DNA from: Leishmania donovani
Lineage: Eukaryota; Euglenozoa; Kinetoplastea; Trypanosomatida; Trypanosomatidae
Direction: 5' to 3'
NCBI RefSeq assembly: GCF_000227135.1
Contig: NC_018248.1
Location: 343,670-407,669 of the forward strand
Length of the DNA: 64,000 bases
Shown in pieces: positions 10,854 through 21,090 of this stretch. Position numbers and translations under genes: made by a program. The first letter of the stretch is position 1. The number at the start of each line of letters is the position of its first letter. The notes under the pieces are model-generated. The model did no database searches. It was not told where the DNA came from and saw only the letters and a program-made list of their open reading frames with translations.

Positions 10854-13800
10854 ATGAGCACCCCCAAGACATCGCCGCGCCACCGCGGTCGAGATGGCAA
10901 GTCGGACAACAAGTCCGGTTGTACTGCTGCCGGGGGGTCCAAGCCGTCTACGCCTTCCGGTGCCGCCGCTGCTGCGAGGGGTGGCGGCGGCATCGGCTTC
11001 TCATACCATCCAACTCATAATCTGCAGTTTCTCAAGGAGCTCCTGCGGCCATCTGCGGTCAGTCGCATCGCTGCTGTGGCGCGCGCCGTCCATATGGACG
11101 ACGACCATGGTGCTGCGGCCGGTGCCGTTTGTGGCCCATTACCGTCGTACGCCAGCGCACTCGGCTGGTCCGGCGCCGCCGCGTCGTCGCTATCCCCTCT
11201 GCCGCCTCCGTCGTACGGGTCCGCGATGCCGCCCTACCAGCCGACGGGCAAGAGCCCGGCACCACCGCCGTTTGCAGAGGCAAACGCTGCCACGCCCTCG
11301 AGCACCAACAGCTTGGCTCACAGACATCCGGATGTCAACGCCCTCGCCTCTGCGGCGATGTCCGTCCCGTCCTTGCCACTTGTGCTAGAGTGCGCGACGC
11401 AGCTGAGCGGTATGTTGGCCCAGTGGCGCGTGAGCAACGAGGGCGAACGACGCCGTCCGCCACCGCCACCTTTCGCCCCAGTACCCAAGTCCTCGTACGG
11501 CACACCCGCTGGGCAGGGCAACCAAGGTGGTGTCATGCTCCCAACGGCAGCTGTGTGCGGCACTGCGGATGCAGGGCCGCCGCTAAAGTCGATCCCACAG
11601 CCAGCCGGCGGTGGCGGTACCACAGTGCCGCCACCGACCCGTCCTTCGGCGCAGCGCATCCTGCAGCTGATGGACTTGATTCTATGGTACTGCCTCTCCA
11701 CAGCCGAGGATGCGCAGCTGGCGACGGGTGGCCGCTCACGCGGGACGAGCGGTATGGCGACTCCGGCACCCCTTCCCGGTGCCACCGCCACTGGAGCTGG
11801 AGGGGTCGCCAATCAGGCTCTGGGCGGCAGCAGCGGTAGCAGCCCGTTTGGCCTTCGTGGCAGCCGTGGCGGACGGTCGGGAAGCGTCTCGGTTGCTGGT
11901 GGGCGGCCAGGCTCCGTTGGACGCAGCGGCAGCGGCAGTGCGGACCCTTTGGCTGCGCAGGACTGGCTGGACGGCCGCATGTCTTCCGCGCCGCCGGCCG
12001 CCGGAGCACCGACCATCACCATGTCGGATGACCAGTTGGGAGAACGACTCTTCCGTCTTGCTGTGGATGCCGTTGTGCTCCTGCAGGGGCCGCGCAGCCA
12101 ACCGATGCCTTCATTATCGTCGACCTTGTCGCCGTTGTCGCGCTCTCAGGTCGCAGACACGGCGAGCCACATTGGCAACAGCAGCGCCGTCGCCGTCGCT
12201 TCGGATACAAGAGGTGGCCTAGCACCACCGCCTGCTGAGGACGCCACTGACAACGACGCCGCCACAGCGATGGAGCTGCAGACGATGGCGCTGTGGACTC
12301 TGGCCGCCGTCCTCGTGCGCTTTACAGACTCCCCGTTCAACGCCACCGTCTTCCTCCCTGTGCTGTTCCCGCAGGTGGACGTGCGCAGCTTGGCCGGCGC
12401 ACCGCTGCGCCACCCTCTTCTGCAGCCTCTCCTTCGCGGGGACCCGTGCAACACCTCGCTTCGATGCGGTGCGGCAGCGGCTCTGACAGCGCTTCTGCAC
12501 AAGCTTCGCTCTACGTTGCAGTACGCCGAGGAGCCGCCGACGGGCCGCCAAGCGGCCTTCCTCTCCCTTGCTGCCCAGTGTGGCATGATCCTGACTTCAC
12601 TTCACGAGAGCCTGTGCTGGGGGCTGGTGCAGTCTCAGCAACAGCAGCCACAGAACGCCGGTGACGGCACTGTGGCAACGACCCCGCTGTCGGCTGCTGC
12701 CGTGCCGCTTCTCAACACATACGCGACGGTTGTGTCGGTCACCCCGTACCACCGTTGCCCTCGCTCACGCGAGGTCGCCCTGCGGACGCTGCAGCTCCCC
12801 GTGATGCACTTCTTCCTGGCCCACGACGAGGTCGGCGCGTTCGTGCCCGCAACTGTGCTCGTGTCCAACATCTTGAAGAACGACGCGATGCGCGTGGCGG
12901 CGGCGCAGCTGCCCGAGACGGCCGAGGCGCAGACTGGGCTGCAGGGTCGCAGTGAGGGCGATGAAACCCTAGCCACCGGAGGCGACCGTGCTGCTGTTGC
13001 CGCGAGCTTCCTGCAGGCGATGCTGAGTCACGCCGACACCCGAGTCGAGGTGTGGCGCTGCATGGTGCCCCTCTCTCGGCTGTATCCGCGTCTGGTGAAC
13101 AACGAGTTTGAGGCGTTAATGACCGCCTCGGTGAAGGTTGCGTCGGCGCTCACGGCGTGGGAAGCCGCTGAGGAAGCCGCGGAGGCGGCTGCGATGGCGA
13201 GCGTCTCAGCTGTCGTGGAGCGTGAGGACGACCTTACTTCGCAGGGGCAGCTCTCTCCCGCGCCGTCCGCGTCCGCTACGCTGTCACGCCCCATGCAATC
13301 TGCTGCCGGGGGCGGTGACAACAACGCCGAGGAGCGGAGCGTACCTCCGCCGATTTACGGGGAGGGAGAAGGCGCCGATCCGGATGCTGGCGCCGCGCCA
13401 CCGTCGCCGCAGCGTAGCCGAGCGCCAACAGCCTCACTCGACGCTTTCGCGGAGTGCCTGCGCACGTGGTTGCACTATATGGGCTACGTGTGGAAGGCGT
13501 TCGACGACAACGCCAGTGACCCAGCGCAGCGGCCGGAGGGGCAGGTCGACCGAGCCTCTGTGGAGCACAAGCAGCGCATCCACGAGGAGTTGCTGCGCCC
13601 CGCTATGCGGCTGCGTCGCTGCGGCGCGGACGTGCGTACCATGACGCTTCGGTGCATTGCACAGATCGGCAACGAATACATGTCCACTGTGGCGGACCGC
13701 AGCTTGTGCGAGGAATTTGTGGCGTACGTGCAGTCCTCAGCAGCGGACGCGCAGCCGCGCGTGCGCGGGGAGGCCCTGACTACTTTGGGCGTGTGGCTCT

Positions 13801-14693
13801 GGCAATACACCTCGATGGACGACTTTGCCTGCGTCGCCATCGACAGTGCCGTGCACTCGCTTACGACGGATCCAAACCCGGTAGTGCGCACCAAGGCTGC
13901 CTTCGCGCTCTCCAATGTGACCGGGCGGCTGCCGGAGGGATCGTGCGCAGTCGTGCGCAACTCGCCAGACTACATCGCGACGCTCTGCAGCACCGCCATG
14001 CACGCGGCTGTGATTGACGCTGAGAGCGGCGTGCAGGGACATGGCATCCGCATGATGAACCACCTTCTCCAGGTGCTCACCTTTGAGGAGCTGATTAGCG
14101 AGGTGGAGGAGTTCGAGGAGGGCGTTGCAGAGGGCTTTCTGCGCGTGCTGTTGGAATGCCTGCGCGCCAACAACACGCGTGGCGGCCACAATACCCACCA
14201 AGAAGGCGACAGCGTAGGCGAAAGTGGCGGCTCCGGTGCGGCTTCTCTGCGCTATGCCGTGCCACGCGAGGCGAAACACCGCTGGAACGCGGCGTGCGCT
14301 CTTGGCATGGGGCTTTCCCGCGAGGAGGTATTCGAAGCGGAGCCAAAGTACGCCGTGGAAGCTGTCGAGGCGCTCTGCACTGCCGTGGTGCGCGACCACA
14401 TCTTCAAGGTGCGCACCCAGGCTGCCGGGGCCCTCGGTCGCATCCCGGGCCACTGCCTGAGCGGCACCTACACTGCGACGGACATGACACCAACCGTTGT
14501 TGCGTCGCTGTGCAAGGCGCTGGAGACAGCGACGTCCACCGAGAACTTCCGGCAGTACAAGGAGCAGGGCTCACTGCACGATGCTCTGCGCTCTGCCCTG
14601 GCGGTTATGATGGCTTCCACCACCCCCAGTAACGCGCTGGAGAAGGTGTTCACGAGTCACATGAAGGTGCTGCAGAAGGAGGGGCTGTTGTAG
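10854..14693 (+). CDS. HEATR6-like HEAT-repeat protein (1279 aa)
   Basis: The ATG at 10854 opens a continuous frame. Residues 1-60 are basic and Gly/Ala-rich. About residues 100-400 contain Pro/Gly/Ser-rich stretches alternating with predicted helices. From about residue 470 helical repeats dominate (ALWTLAAVLVRF, SLRCGAAAALTALLHKL, VSVTPYHRCPRSREVAL), matching the N-terminal DUF4042-type region of animal HEATR6. The C-terminal third is the best match: HRWNAACALGMGLS, then FKVRTQAAGALGRIPG, then NFRQYKEQGSLHDALRSAL occur in the same order as in HEATR6. An Ala/Glu-rich helix (EAAEEAAEAAAMA) and a disordered insert lie around residues 770-860. HEATR6 has no settled biochemical function, so none is assigned; it is probably a scaffold. 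Length is close to that of the human protein. Confidence 0.78.
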   Translation: MSTPKTSPRHRGRDGKSDNKSGCTAAGGSKPSTPSGAAAAARGGGGIGFSYHPTHNLQFLKELLRPSAVSRIAAVARAVHMDDDHGAAAGAVCGPLPSYASALGWSGAAASSLSPLPPPSYGSAMPPYQPTGKSPAPPPFAEANAATPSSTNSLAHRHPDVNALASAAMSVPSLPLVLECATQLSGMLAQWRVSNEGERRRPPPPPFAPVPKSSYGTPAGQGNQGGVMLPTAAVCGTADAGPPLKSIPQPAGGGGTTVPPPTRPSAQRILQLMDLILWYCLSTAEDAQLATGGRSRGTSGMATPAPLPGATATGAGGVANQALGGSSGSSPFGLRGSRGGRSGSVSVAGGRPGSVGRSGSGSADPLAAQDWLDGRMSSAPPAAGAPTITMSDDQLGERLFRLAVDAVVLLQGPRSQPMPSLSSTLSPLSRSQVADTASHIGNSSAVAVASDTRGGLAPPPAEDATDNDAATAMELQTMALWTLAAVLVRFTDSPFNATVFLPVLFPQVDVRSLAGAPLRHPLLQPLLRGDPCNTSLRCGAAAALTALLHKLRSTLQYAEEPPTGRQAAFLSLAAQCGMILTSLHESLCWGLVQSQQQQPQNAGDGTVATTPLSAAAVPLLNTYATVVSVTPYHRCPRSREVALRTLQLPVMHFFLAHDEVGAFVPATVLVSNILKNDAMRVAAAQLPETAEAQTGLQGRSEGDETLATGGDRAAVAASFLQAMLSHADTRVEVWRCMVPLSRLYPRLVNNEFEALMTASVKVASALTAWEAAEEAAEAAAMASVSAVVEREDDLTSQGQLSPAPSASATLSRPMQSAAGGGDNNAEERSVPPPIYGEGEGADPDAGAAPPSPQRSRAPTASLDAFAECLRTWLHYMGYVWKAFDDNASDPAQRPEGQVDRASVEHKQRIHEELLRPAMRLRRCGADVRTMTLRCIAQIGNEYMSTVADRSLCEEFVAYVQSSAADAQPRVRGEALTTLGVWLWQYTSMDDFACVAIDSAVHSLTTDPNPVVRTKAAFALSNVTGRLPEGSCAVVRNSPDYIATLCSTAMHAAVIDAESGVQGHGIRMMNHLLQVLTFEELISEVEEFEEGVAEGFLRVLLECLRANNTRGGHNTHQEGDSVGESGGSGAASLRYAVPREAKHRWNAACALGMGLSREEVFEAEPKYAVEAVEALCTAVVRDHIFKVRTQAAGALGRIPGHCLSGTYTATDMTPTVVASLCKALETATSTENFRQYKEQGSLHDALRSALAVMMASTTPSNALEKVFTSHMKVLQKEGLL

Positions 14694-14850
14694 GGCGGGG
14701 TGGAGAGCTCGAGGCGCGAGTGCATCGAAGGCTCAGTCGCCGTGTCCTCCCGTGGGGGGAGGTAAGGAGGGAGGAGGGCACTGATGCCAAGCCGCACGTT
14801 TCGAATCGGCAGACACCGCCGCAAGGCAAAAGACATAAAAGGTGCGCTGA

Positions 14851-14891
14851 AGTTGCCGTTTGCGGCGGCGTTTCAAGCCTAAGCGGCAACT
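14851..14891 (+). other. Potential RNA stem-loop in 3' spacer
   Basis: The arm 14851-14862 can pair with 14880-14891 over 12 pairs, ten Watson-Crick and two G-U, with a 17-base loop. It sits about 160 bases past the HEATR6-like stop codon, so it probably lies in that mRNA's 3' UTR. Function unknown. Confidence 0.4.
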
Positions 14892-14931
14892 GCCGACGCA
14901 CGCCGATGCGCACGTCGGCGTCGAAGGAGTG

Positions 14932-14967
14932 TGTGCACGTGTGTGCGTGTGTGTGTGTGTGTGCGTG
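14932..14967. repeat. (TG)n microsatellite
   Basis: An interrupted GTGTGT tract with CGTG variants in the spacer downstream of the HEATR6-like gene. Confidence 0.85.
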
Positions 14968-16125
14968 CTTAGGTGCCTCCCCCCTCCACTCGTTTAAGGG
15001 GCGGAGCAGCGGGCGGAAGGGCTTTGTGGGCTCGTCTTTGTGTGCCTCCGCGTCCACCGAAAGATGATGGAGACGAAGATGGGGTGAGCGACTCGAAGGG
15101 GTCGGTGCGCGGTGATTCTTGTGCGGTGCCATGCATATACCGTATGCACCTGCTTTTCTCATCGTACTCCTTCGTTGAAGGAAAATGAAGGATAGCCCTC
15201 TCGCCCATCCTCTCGCCCACCGCTCCCTCCTTTCCGGACTTCCACTTTAGCCTCGCCACACATCCACAGACACAAGCACACACGCATGCACCACATCGTG
15301 GATGATTCGGTCAAAGGGCTCCGCCGTTCATGGGAGGTTTAGGGGGAGATGAAGCACTGAAGGAAGAGGTGGCCGAGCGCTAGGGACGGTGGGGATGGAG
15401 GGTAACTTGATCACCGCATCATTTCACGCAAAGAGCATGCACATACACGCACACGCACTCATCAGTGCCCGCACCCGCGCCTGCACGTGCGTGTCCGCAG
15501 CTGGGAGGTGTAGAGAGAGAGGGACAGCCCTTTGCGCTGCACCTTACAAGTGATGGGGCTCTTGAATACCGGCTGCCATGCTGCGGAGCTCCCACCCCCA
15601 ATACCTCCTCAGAGTTGTGGCTGCTGGCCAAACCTCCGTTTGCATTCTCCACACTCTCTTGTACTCACAGACACCCTTTAGTGAACGACTTGGTCATCCT
15701 CTCTCTCTTTCTGTCTCTGCCTCGAACTTTGCCCTCGACGCCTGCTTGCACGATCACACGTTGCCCTCTCGGTCGTCCCGCCTTCTCTCCTTTTCCCCAC
15801 TTCGTCAGGGGTCCCGCCTCGTGCGCGGGCACACATACCTACACACCCGTGCGCACCGTGTGGACAGTGCATCCCCCTCCCCACCGCATTGCCTTTCCTC
15901 CTCGAGCGACATCACCACTGCATACGTACATCTACACCATTATCACTACACTTGCAGAGAGGGAGAGGGCAAGCCGGGAGGCAGCAGCAGCAGCAGTGCT
16001 CTCTCACTCTCTCACACACTCTTGCGTGTGACGTGTGTCGGTGGCGATTCGCCGTCACCTCCGCAGGTCGCGATCTGCACACAGACGCCATTGGAAGAGT
16101 GAGCGAATAGAGAGAAAAGGGAGGC

Positions 16126-18981
16126 ATGAGCACATATCAGCCGCTTTCCACGGTCATCGTGAGTTGCGGCAGCAGCAGCAGCAGCAACGGTGACGGTGTC
16201 TCCGAAGCGGCGCCGCATCATCATCGCCAGCGTGACTCGGTGGCGAGCACCGTGGCCGAGCACGCGGATGACGGCATTAATGGTGCCCTCCACATTGTCA
16301 GCGCCACGGGCCCCCACTCGGGTCGATTGCGCACGCGCCACAGACGCCGGTGCAACGCAGGCCACTCTGCCGGTGATTTGGAGAACCCGCTGAGAGGGGT
16401 GAGCACGACTTACTTGACGCTGTGCTGCGACAGCGTCAGCGTGCAGCTCAATGCGCGTGACGTCATTGACGACGTGTCCTGCCTCTTCCGTGGTGGCCGC
16501 GTCACGGCGGTCGTGAACTGCTGTGGCACGCACAGTGCCTTCGCCCTGCTCGCTGTGATGGCAGGTCGGGTGGAGAGCACGGCTGGCAACACGGTGCTGA
16601 ATGGCATCCCCGTCTCCGCATCGACGTATCAGGCGCAGGTGAGCTTCCTGGAGGACGTCGGCGAAGTCGCCGATAAAGAGGAAGAGAGCGGCAGCCGCGT
16701 CACCAGGGCGTCGGGCGGCCTCTTTGCGGAGCTCACTGTGCGCGAGAACCTACAGTATGCCAGTGCGTTGCGCGTCGCCAACTCGGCGCAGGCGTATTCG
16801 GTGGACGAGGTGCTGCAGCAGCTGTTGCTCGGACCCCATGAGGCATCCAAGATCAAGAATTGTTCTCTCTACGTGCGACGCCGTGTCGCCCTGGGAAAGG
16901 AGCTGCTGCTCAATCCCTCTGTACTCCTTCTTGATGAACCGCTCGAGGGACTGGCCACGCACGAGTCGCAGCAGTACTTGACGATCTTGTCGAAGCTGGC
17001 GGCACCGTCTGCAGCGGATGCCGAGGCCCGCCGCGTCATGCGTGAGGCCATGTGTGCCGCCGCTGCTACCGCTGCTGGTGAGTGTGGGGTATCCGCGTGT
17101 ACCGCTGCCAATCTTGCCGCAAACCCTCATGCGGCTGATGTGTTGCTATACACTCCGCGTCACAGCAGGCTGCACTCCGGCGCGCAGGCAAGCCCATCGA
17201 CGCCGGCGGACATGTTGCTTACCCCCGCCACGACCGCCGCCGCGACCTTTGCCGATCCGGCGAGCTGTGCCGAGGCTCAGCGCATCGTCGTGCTGTCCAT
17301 GGTGCAGCCGCGTTGGGCACTGCTGCAGCACGTGCACGATGTCGTGCTACTGGAGCGAAACCGCTGCGTCTTTGCCGGCTCGGTGCAGGACATGCTGGCA
17401 GTGAAGCTTCCCAAGGGCGTCATGCGGGAGAACATGGCAGCGAGCGCGAGCGGCGATGGGGAGCTAACCGATGAGACAGGCACTCTCACCACTGGCACCG
17501 CCGCCGCCGCAACGTCCACGCCGCGTCGCAACCCCCTCATGGCAGCGCTGGTTGACTCCTACGACGCCGTCGACGCCTCCATTCAGCAGCAGCGTCTTGG
17601 TGAGCAGACTGTGCACGGTCTATACCGTCTCGCCGCGAGCATGACGACTCCCGCGGCCGGTGGCGACGGCTCTGAAAGCGGCGAAGGCGGCGCAGCAGCG
17701 ACCTCAGAGTCGGAGTTTCGCCCCATCATCAACGTTGAGAGTTTCTCAGATGGGCAGGCGTCGCGCCCATCCTCGGTCGCAGCTTCAGCATCGTTCTCCC
17801 CATACACCGGCACGAACGCGGACGGACTCTCAGTCACGCCGCTGAGCCAGCTGTACGCACATCGGCAGCAGCGCACGCGCGCCAAGGTGACGGCGTACAT
17901 GGAGGCCTGCGCGATGGGTCTCGTCGATATGCCAGAGGCATTCCATCAGCCGCCGTCTAGCATAGTGCAGCTGCTGCACCTGTTCCACTTCGGCTTTCTC
18001 GAGCTGCGGCACAACCTCCTTTGGGATGTCTTTTCGCTGGTGTGCGGGCTGACGCTGGCGGCGGCGCTCGCCGCGCTCTACGGTCGTCAGGCCGGCCAGG
18101 ACGGCATGCAGAACCGTGTCGGCATCATTTTCTTTCTCGTCAGCTGCGTGGTGCTGCAGGCGGTGCTCTCGCTGGACACGCTACGGCGCGAGTACGCGGC
18201 CTTCCAGCACTACTCTTTCAGAGGCTACTACGGCGCCTGCACCTACCTCGTCTTTTGCGCCATCACGGCCGCGCTGTGGCGCTTCGGCCTCGCCTCCTTC
18301 GTGGCCCTTGCTGTCTTCGTGCTGTCGAACTTTGGGGAGCCGTGGCACGAGTACCGCGGCGTCTTCGAGCTCTCCGTCATCCTGGCCGTGACATCTTTCT
18401 GCAGCCACTTCGGTGTTTGGTTCCTGTGCGCCTGGCTACCTTCCGACCACGTTGGGCGCTTCGTCATCTTCACCTTCTACACACTCAACATCATCTTGGC
18501 CGGCCTCGTGCTGAACCTGCAGACGCTGCCGGAAACGGTGCAGGCCATTTCGTTCATGTCAGTGGTGCGCCTCGCCTACGAGTCATGTATCCTGACCCAG
18601 TTCATCGGCAAGTCTTTCGGCTGCCACGACAATGACACAGCTGAAGCGAACGGCACCTGGCCACGTGTGTCGGTGATCCCACCGTCGTCGTCGGCGGCGC
18701 ACCAAGGGTGCATAGCTGCGCCGACTGCCGAGTACGCCGGCGCATGCCGACATGCTCGCGCCTCTACATTGTTCATGCGGGGCATGTTTGGCGCGCGCGC
18801 CGCTGTCTATACCAACACTTGCTACACCGGCACCGAGTACGCTGAGTTTCTCGGCTTTAGTCCTTCACGGCGGTGGTCGAACGTTGGCGTGCTCGTCGGC
18901 ATGTCGGCGCTGCTGCTGGCGGGCAGCTGGATCATGATGACGCTGTATCGCCCGCGGCGGCGGCTCAAGATGTCGGCTTAA
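16126..18981 (+). CDS. ABCG-type half transporter with degenerate nucleotide-binding domain (951 aa)
   Basis: The ATG at 16126 (MSTYQPLSTV) starts the frame. The order is NBD then membrane domain, as in the ABCG subfamily. The NBD spans about residues 95-430. At the Walker A position (131-139) the sequence is NCCGTHSAF where GxxGxGKST is expected, so the ATP-binding lysine is absent. The LSGGE-type signature is replaced by SLYVR, and the switch histidine before QP is replaced (SMVQPRWALL). Walker B is intact: LLLDEP with D270 and E271. A roughly 130-residue Ala/Gly/Ser-rich stretch (about 440-580) links the domains. The membrane domain starts near residue 630 with about six hydrophobic segments (LLWDVFSLVCGLTLAAALAAL to VGMSALLLAGSWIMMTLY near 921-942), and the tail is basic. 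ABCG proteins dimerise and export lipids or drugs; this one may be a partner with a dead ATP site (inference). It is not necessarily one of the numbered Leishmania ABCG genes. Confidence 0.8.
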   Translation: MSTYQPLSTVIVSCGSSSSSNGDGVSEAAPHHHRQRDSVASTVAEHADDGINGALHIVSATGPHSGRLRTRHRRRCNAGHSAGDLENPLRGVSTTYLTLCCDSVSVQLNARDVIDDVSCLFRGGRVTAVVNCCGTHSAFALLAVMAGRVESTAGNTVLNGIPVSASTYQAQVSFLEDVGEVADKEEESGSRVTRASGGLFAELTVRENLQYASALRVANSAQAYSVDEVLQQLLLGPHEASKIKNCSLYVRRRVALGKELLLNPSVLLLDEPLEGLATHESQQYLTILSKLAAPSAADAEARRVMREAMCAAAATAAGECGVSACTAANLAANPHAADVLLYTPRHSRLHSGAQASPSTPADMLLTPATTAAATFADPASCAEAQRIVVLSMVQPRWALLQHVHDVVLLERNRCVFAGSVQDMLAVKLPKGVMRENMAASASGDGELTDETGTLTTGTAAAATSTPRRNPLMAALVDSYDAVDASIQQQRLGEQTVHGLYRLAASMTTPAAGGDGSESGEGGAAATSESEFRPIINVESFSDGQASRPSSVAASASFSPYTGTNADGLSVTPLSQLYAHRQQRTRAKVTAYMEACAMGLVDMPEAFHQPPSSIVQLLHLFHFGFLELRHNLLWDVFSLVCGLTLAAALAALYGRQAGQDGMQNRVGIIFFLVSCVVLQAVLSLDTLRREYAAFQHYSFRGYYGACTYLVFCAITAALWRFGLASFVALAVFVLSNFGEPWHEYRGVFELSVILAVTSFCSHFGVWFLCAWLPSDHVGRFVIFTFYTLNIILAGLVLNLQTLPETVQAISFMSVVRLAYESCILTQFIGKSFGCHDNDTAEANGTWPRVSVIPPSSSAAHQGCIAAPTAEYAGACRHARASTLFMRGMFGARAAVYTNTCYTGTEYAEFLGFSPSRRWSNVGVLVGMSALLLAGSWIMMTLYRPRRRLKMSA

Positions 18982-19869
18982 CCACCGTAATGGGTGTCCA
19001 CAGCTTCTCTAGGCGCCAGCGGGCGGTTGCGCATCGAAGCGAACAACCGAGGCTCACCCACATATATACGCCTGCTCGCTGCCTCGCTCTGCTACTGCCT
19101 GGGCGTTCCTGGGCGTACGCGCGTGGGTGCGTGGGTGCTGTGGATGATCACGCGCTCTGTTGCGCGAGCCCTCTCCTGCTCTCCACACACGGGCGCCTTC
19201 CCCACGGCTGCTTCTCATGCACATGCACGCGTGCGCTTATTTGCTATTATTATCATCATCTGGTGTGTTTTGGCTGCCGACGCGGCTCTCGCCTTGATCA
19301 TCGCTCAGCGACAAGGACGGCGAGAACAACGGCCCACAGGAGAATGCATGAACAGCGGGCGGGTGTGGTGGCGCTGAGGGGGGGGGTGGGAGGGGGCAGG
19401 CAGGCGAGACAGGAGCATGAAGTGACCTCCTGCCGCAGCCGTGAGGTGGGGGTGGGTGGGATATAGAAACGTTGCAGCGAGATGAGAGCAATGGCAAAGA
19501 CGGCGCGGCAGCATGCGCTTCGTGTGCTCGTGCATGCGTGTGTGTGTATGCGGTGATGAGGTTGTGCCGCCAGCCCTTCCCTCCCCCCCGCCTTCGCTCT
19601 CTCCCCCCACTCGCCTCTCTCTCTCTCGTAGCGCCTTCTTGCCGTGCCTGCTCGCGCTTCACTGCGTCTGCTCTTCTCTCTCTTTCTTGTTCGTCTTGAT
19701 GCCCAACCTCCACTCGCTTACGCGCACCTCTCATGGCACTGCCATCGCCACATCCTCGTCCCTTCGACGTGCGCGCGCTGTTGCGCATCGTCTGTCCCGT
19801 AGCAACGCGAGAAGAGTGGCTCTCTCTATCTTTCCCTTTTTTAGGTTGAGAAGTGAACACAAGTGCAGT
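18982..19869. other. Intergenic spacer, no gene seen
   Basis: 0.9 kb spacer with a G-rich stretch (19378-19400) and C/T-rich tracts near 19570-19690. It ends with a strong acceptor tract listed separately. Confidence 0.6.
19820..19844 (+). promoter_or_regulatory. Predicted spliced-leader acceptor (polypyrimidine tract plus AG)
   Basis: A nearly pure pyrimidine run (CTCTCTCTATCTTTCCCTTTTTT) ends in AG at 19843-19844, 25 bases before the ATG at 19870. This matches trypanosomatid trans-splicing rules and argues against any upstream in-frame start for the small protein that follows. Confidence 0.65.
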
Positions 19870-20196
19870 ATGAGCGGACTGACGCGATGGTGCGTGAACA
19901 CCGTCACCCGTGTTTGGGAAAGGACGAAGAGCACTGCCAATCTCGTCTACAACGTTGGGGATCAGCTGCGCATCGTGTACAACACCGCCAACAGCCAGGA
20001 TGAGCGCAAGCGCGACTTTGACGCCACCGTGCTGCGAGCCGGCGGCTTCATAGCCGCGACGGTGCTGTGCGTCATTGTGGACGCGCAGGGCGGTGTCCCC
20101 AACACGCTGCGATGGCTGCGTGCTCTTGTGACGACGGAGTATCAAGCTAGTAGCGGTGCTGTGGATGCTGCAGCTCCCGCGATGGCCACGCTGTAG
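19870..20196 (+). CDS. Small conserved-looking membrane protein (108 aa)
   Basis: Not recognised. The start at 19870 (MSGLTRWCVNTV) is set by the acceptor AG 25 bases upstream; the frame is open further upstream but crosses that site. The N-terminal half is amphipathic and charged (RVWERTKSTANLVYNVGDQL, then SQDERKRDFDAT). A single hydrophobic segment lies at about residues 55-73 (LRAGGFIAATVLCVIVDA), and the C-terminal 20 residues are Ala/Ser-rich. The layout of a basic amphipathic N-terminus and one membrane span would suit a mitochondrial or other tail-region membrane protein, but this is inference only. The next gene also encodes a small membrane protein. Confidence 0.7.
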   Translation: MSGLTRWCVNTVTRVWERTKSTANLVYNVGDQLRIVYNTANSQDERKRDFDATVLRAGGFIAATVLCVIVDAQGGVPNTLRWLRALVTTEYQASSGAVDAAAPAMATL

Positions 20197-21090
20197 TCCG
20201 GGGAGAACGACACAAAGGGCGAGGTGTAAAAGATGTCGCCGTCGCTCTCGATGAAGGGTTTGGCGGTGGTGGTGGCGATTCTGTTCGCGGCGCTATCACC
20301 TTGCTCTCCGTCTTCTCGCTCGTGGCCCTCTTCCTGCGCGCTCCTTTCACTCTCTCACTCTTGCAAGCGCCGTCCCTGGCGATGAGGGTGTGGAGCGCAT
20401 GCGCAGCTCCGGTGGAGGAGGTGGGCGAGGAGAGAGCGGAGTGGAGGGCGTTTGGTGTTCTTCTCGCCTGTCCATTGCGATGCGAACTGCCCAACTGCCT
20501 TGAGACGGCGGCAGTGCTTCGGAGCGTTTCTCTTACACACACACGCACACACAGACACACACATGTGCGCGCGCATAGGTGCCTGACGGATGGCTTTGGG
20601 TGAGTACCTCTTCCTGCGCTCGCCGGCACTTCATTCCATACGCCCATGCTTACACACATGCACCGACGATGACGTACATCTCGCTACCCCGGGCGCGGGG
20701 CTGCAGTGCACACGTGAACAGGGACAGATACGCAGGCAAGAGGAGTTGAGCAACCTGAGCTTCTCTCATGCTTCAGCTCACTTGCGGCGTCCCCACGACA
20801 CGCCCGCCGCTGCCGCCCTCCTCTCCTCCTTCCCCCAACCAAAAATGCCGTACTTTCTGCATTACTACCACCACCTCTGCTATCTTGGCCGACAACACAT
20901 TATCGTCAGCCTCATTGCCGGCGATATCGTCCCGTTCAAGCACGGCCGATCATGTTCGGCATATGCATATATACAACCAGCCACCACGAGCGCACGTTTT
21001 ATGTTTTGGCACGTCCACACCCGCCGCCATCTGTCTACACTTCTGTAAGCATCTGCCTTCCAACGACACACACGCACACGCACGCTTGAG
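20197..21090. other. Intergenic spacer, no gene seen
   Basis: 0.9 kb spacer with a (CA)n-rich tract at about 20531-20567 and another just before the next ATG (21066-21083). No coding frame was identified. Confidence 0.6.

Larger units (their letters stand above)
14694..16125. other. Intergenic spacer with a hairpin
   Basis: 1.4 kb of spacer. It holds a (TG)n tract at 14932-14967, a stem-loop at 14851-14891, and a C/T-rich second half with CAG triplets near 15980. No convincing reading frame. Confidence 0.6.

Noticed and set aside
14801..14820. TTTCGAATC motif resembling a tRNA B box
   Set aside because: No matching A box or cloverleaf could be folded around it; no tRNA gene was found anywhere in the window.
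19237..20145. 302-codon minus-strand frame
   Set aside because: It mixes spacer with the antisense of the 108-residue gene and translates to His/Pro/Ser/Arg low complexity.
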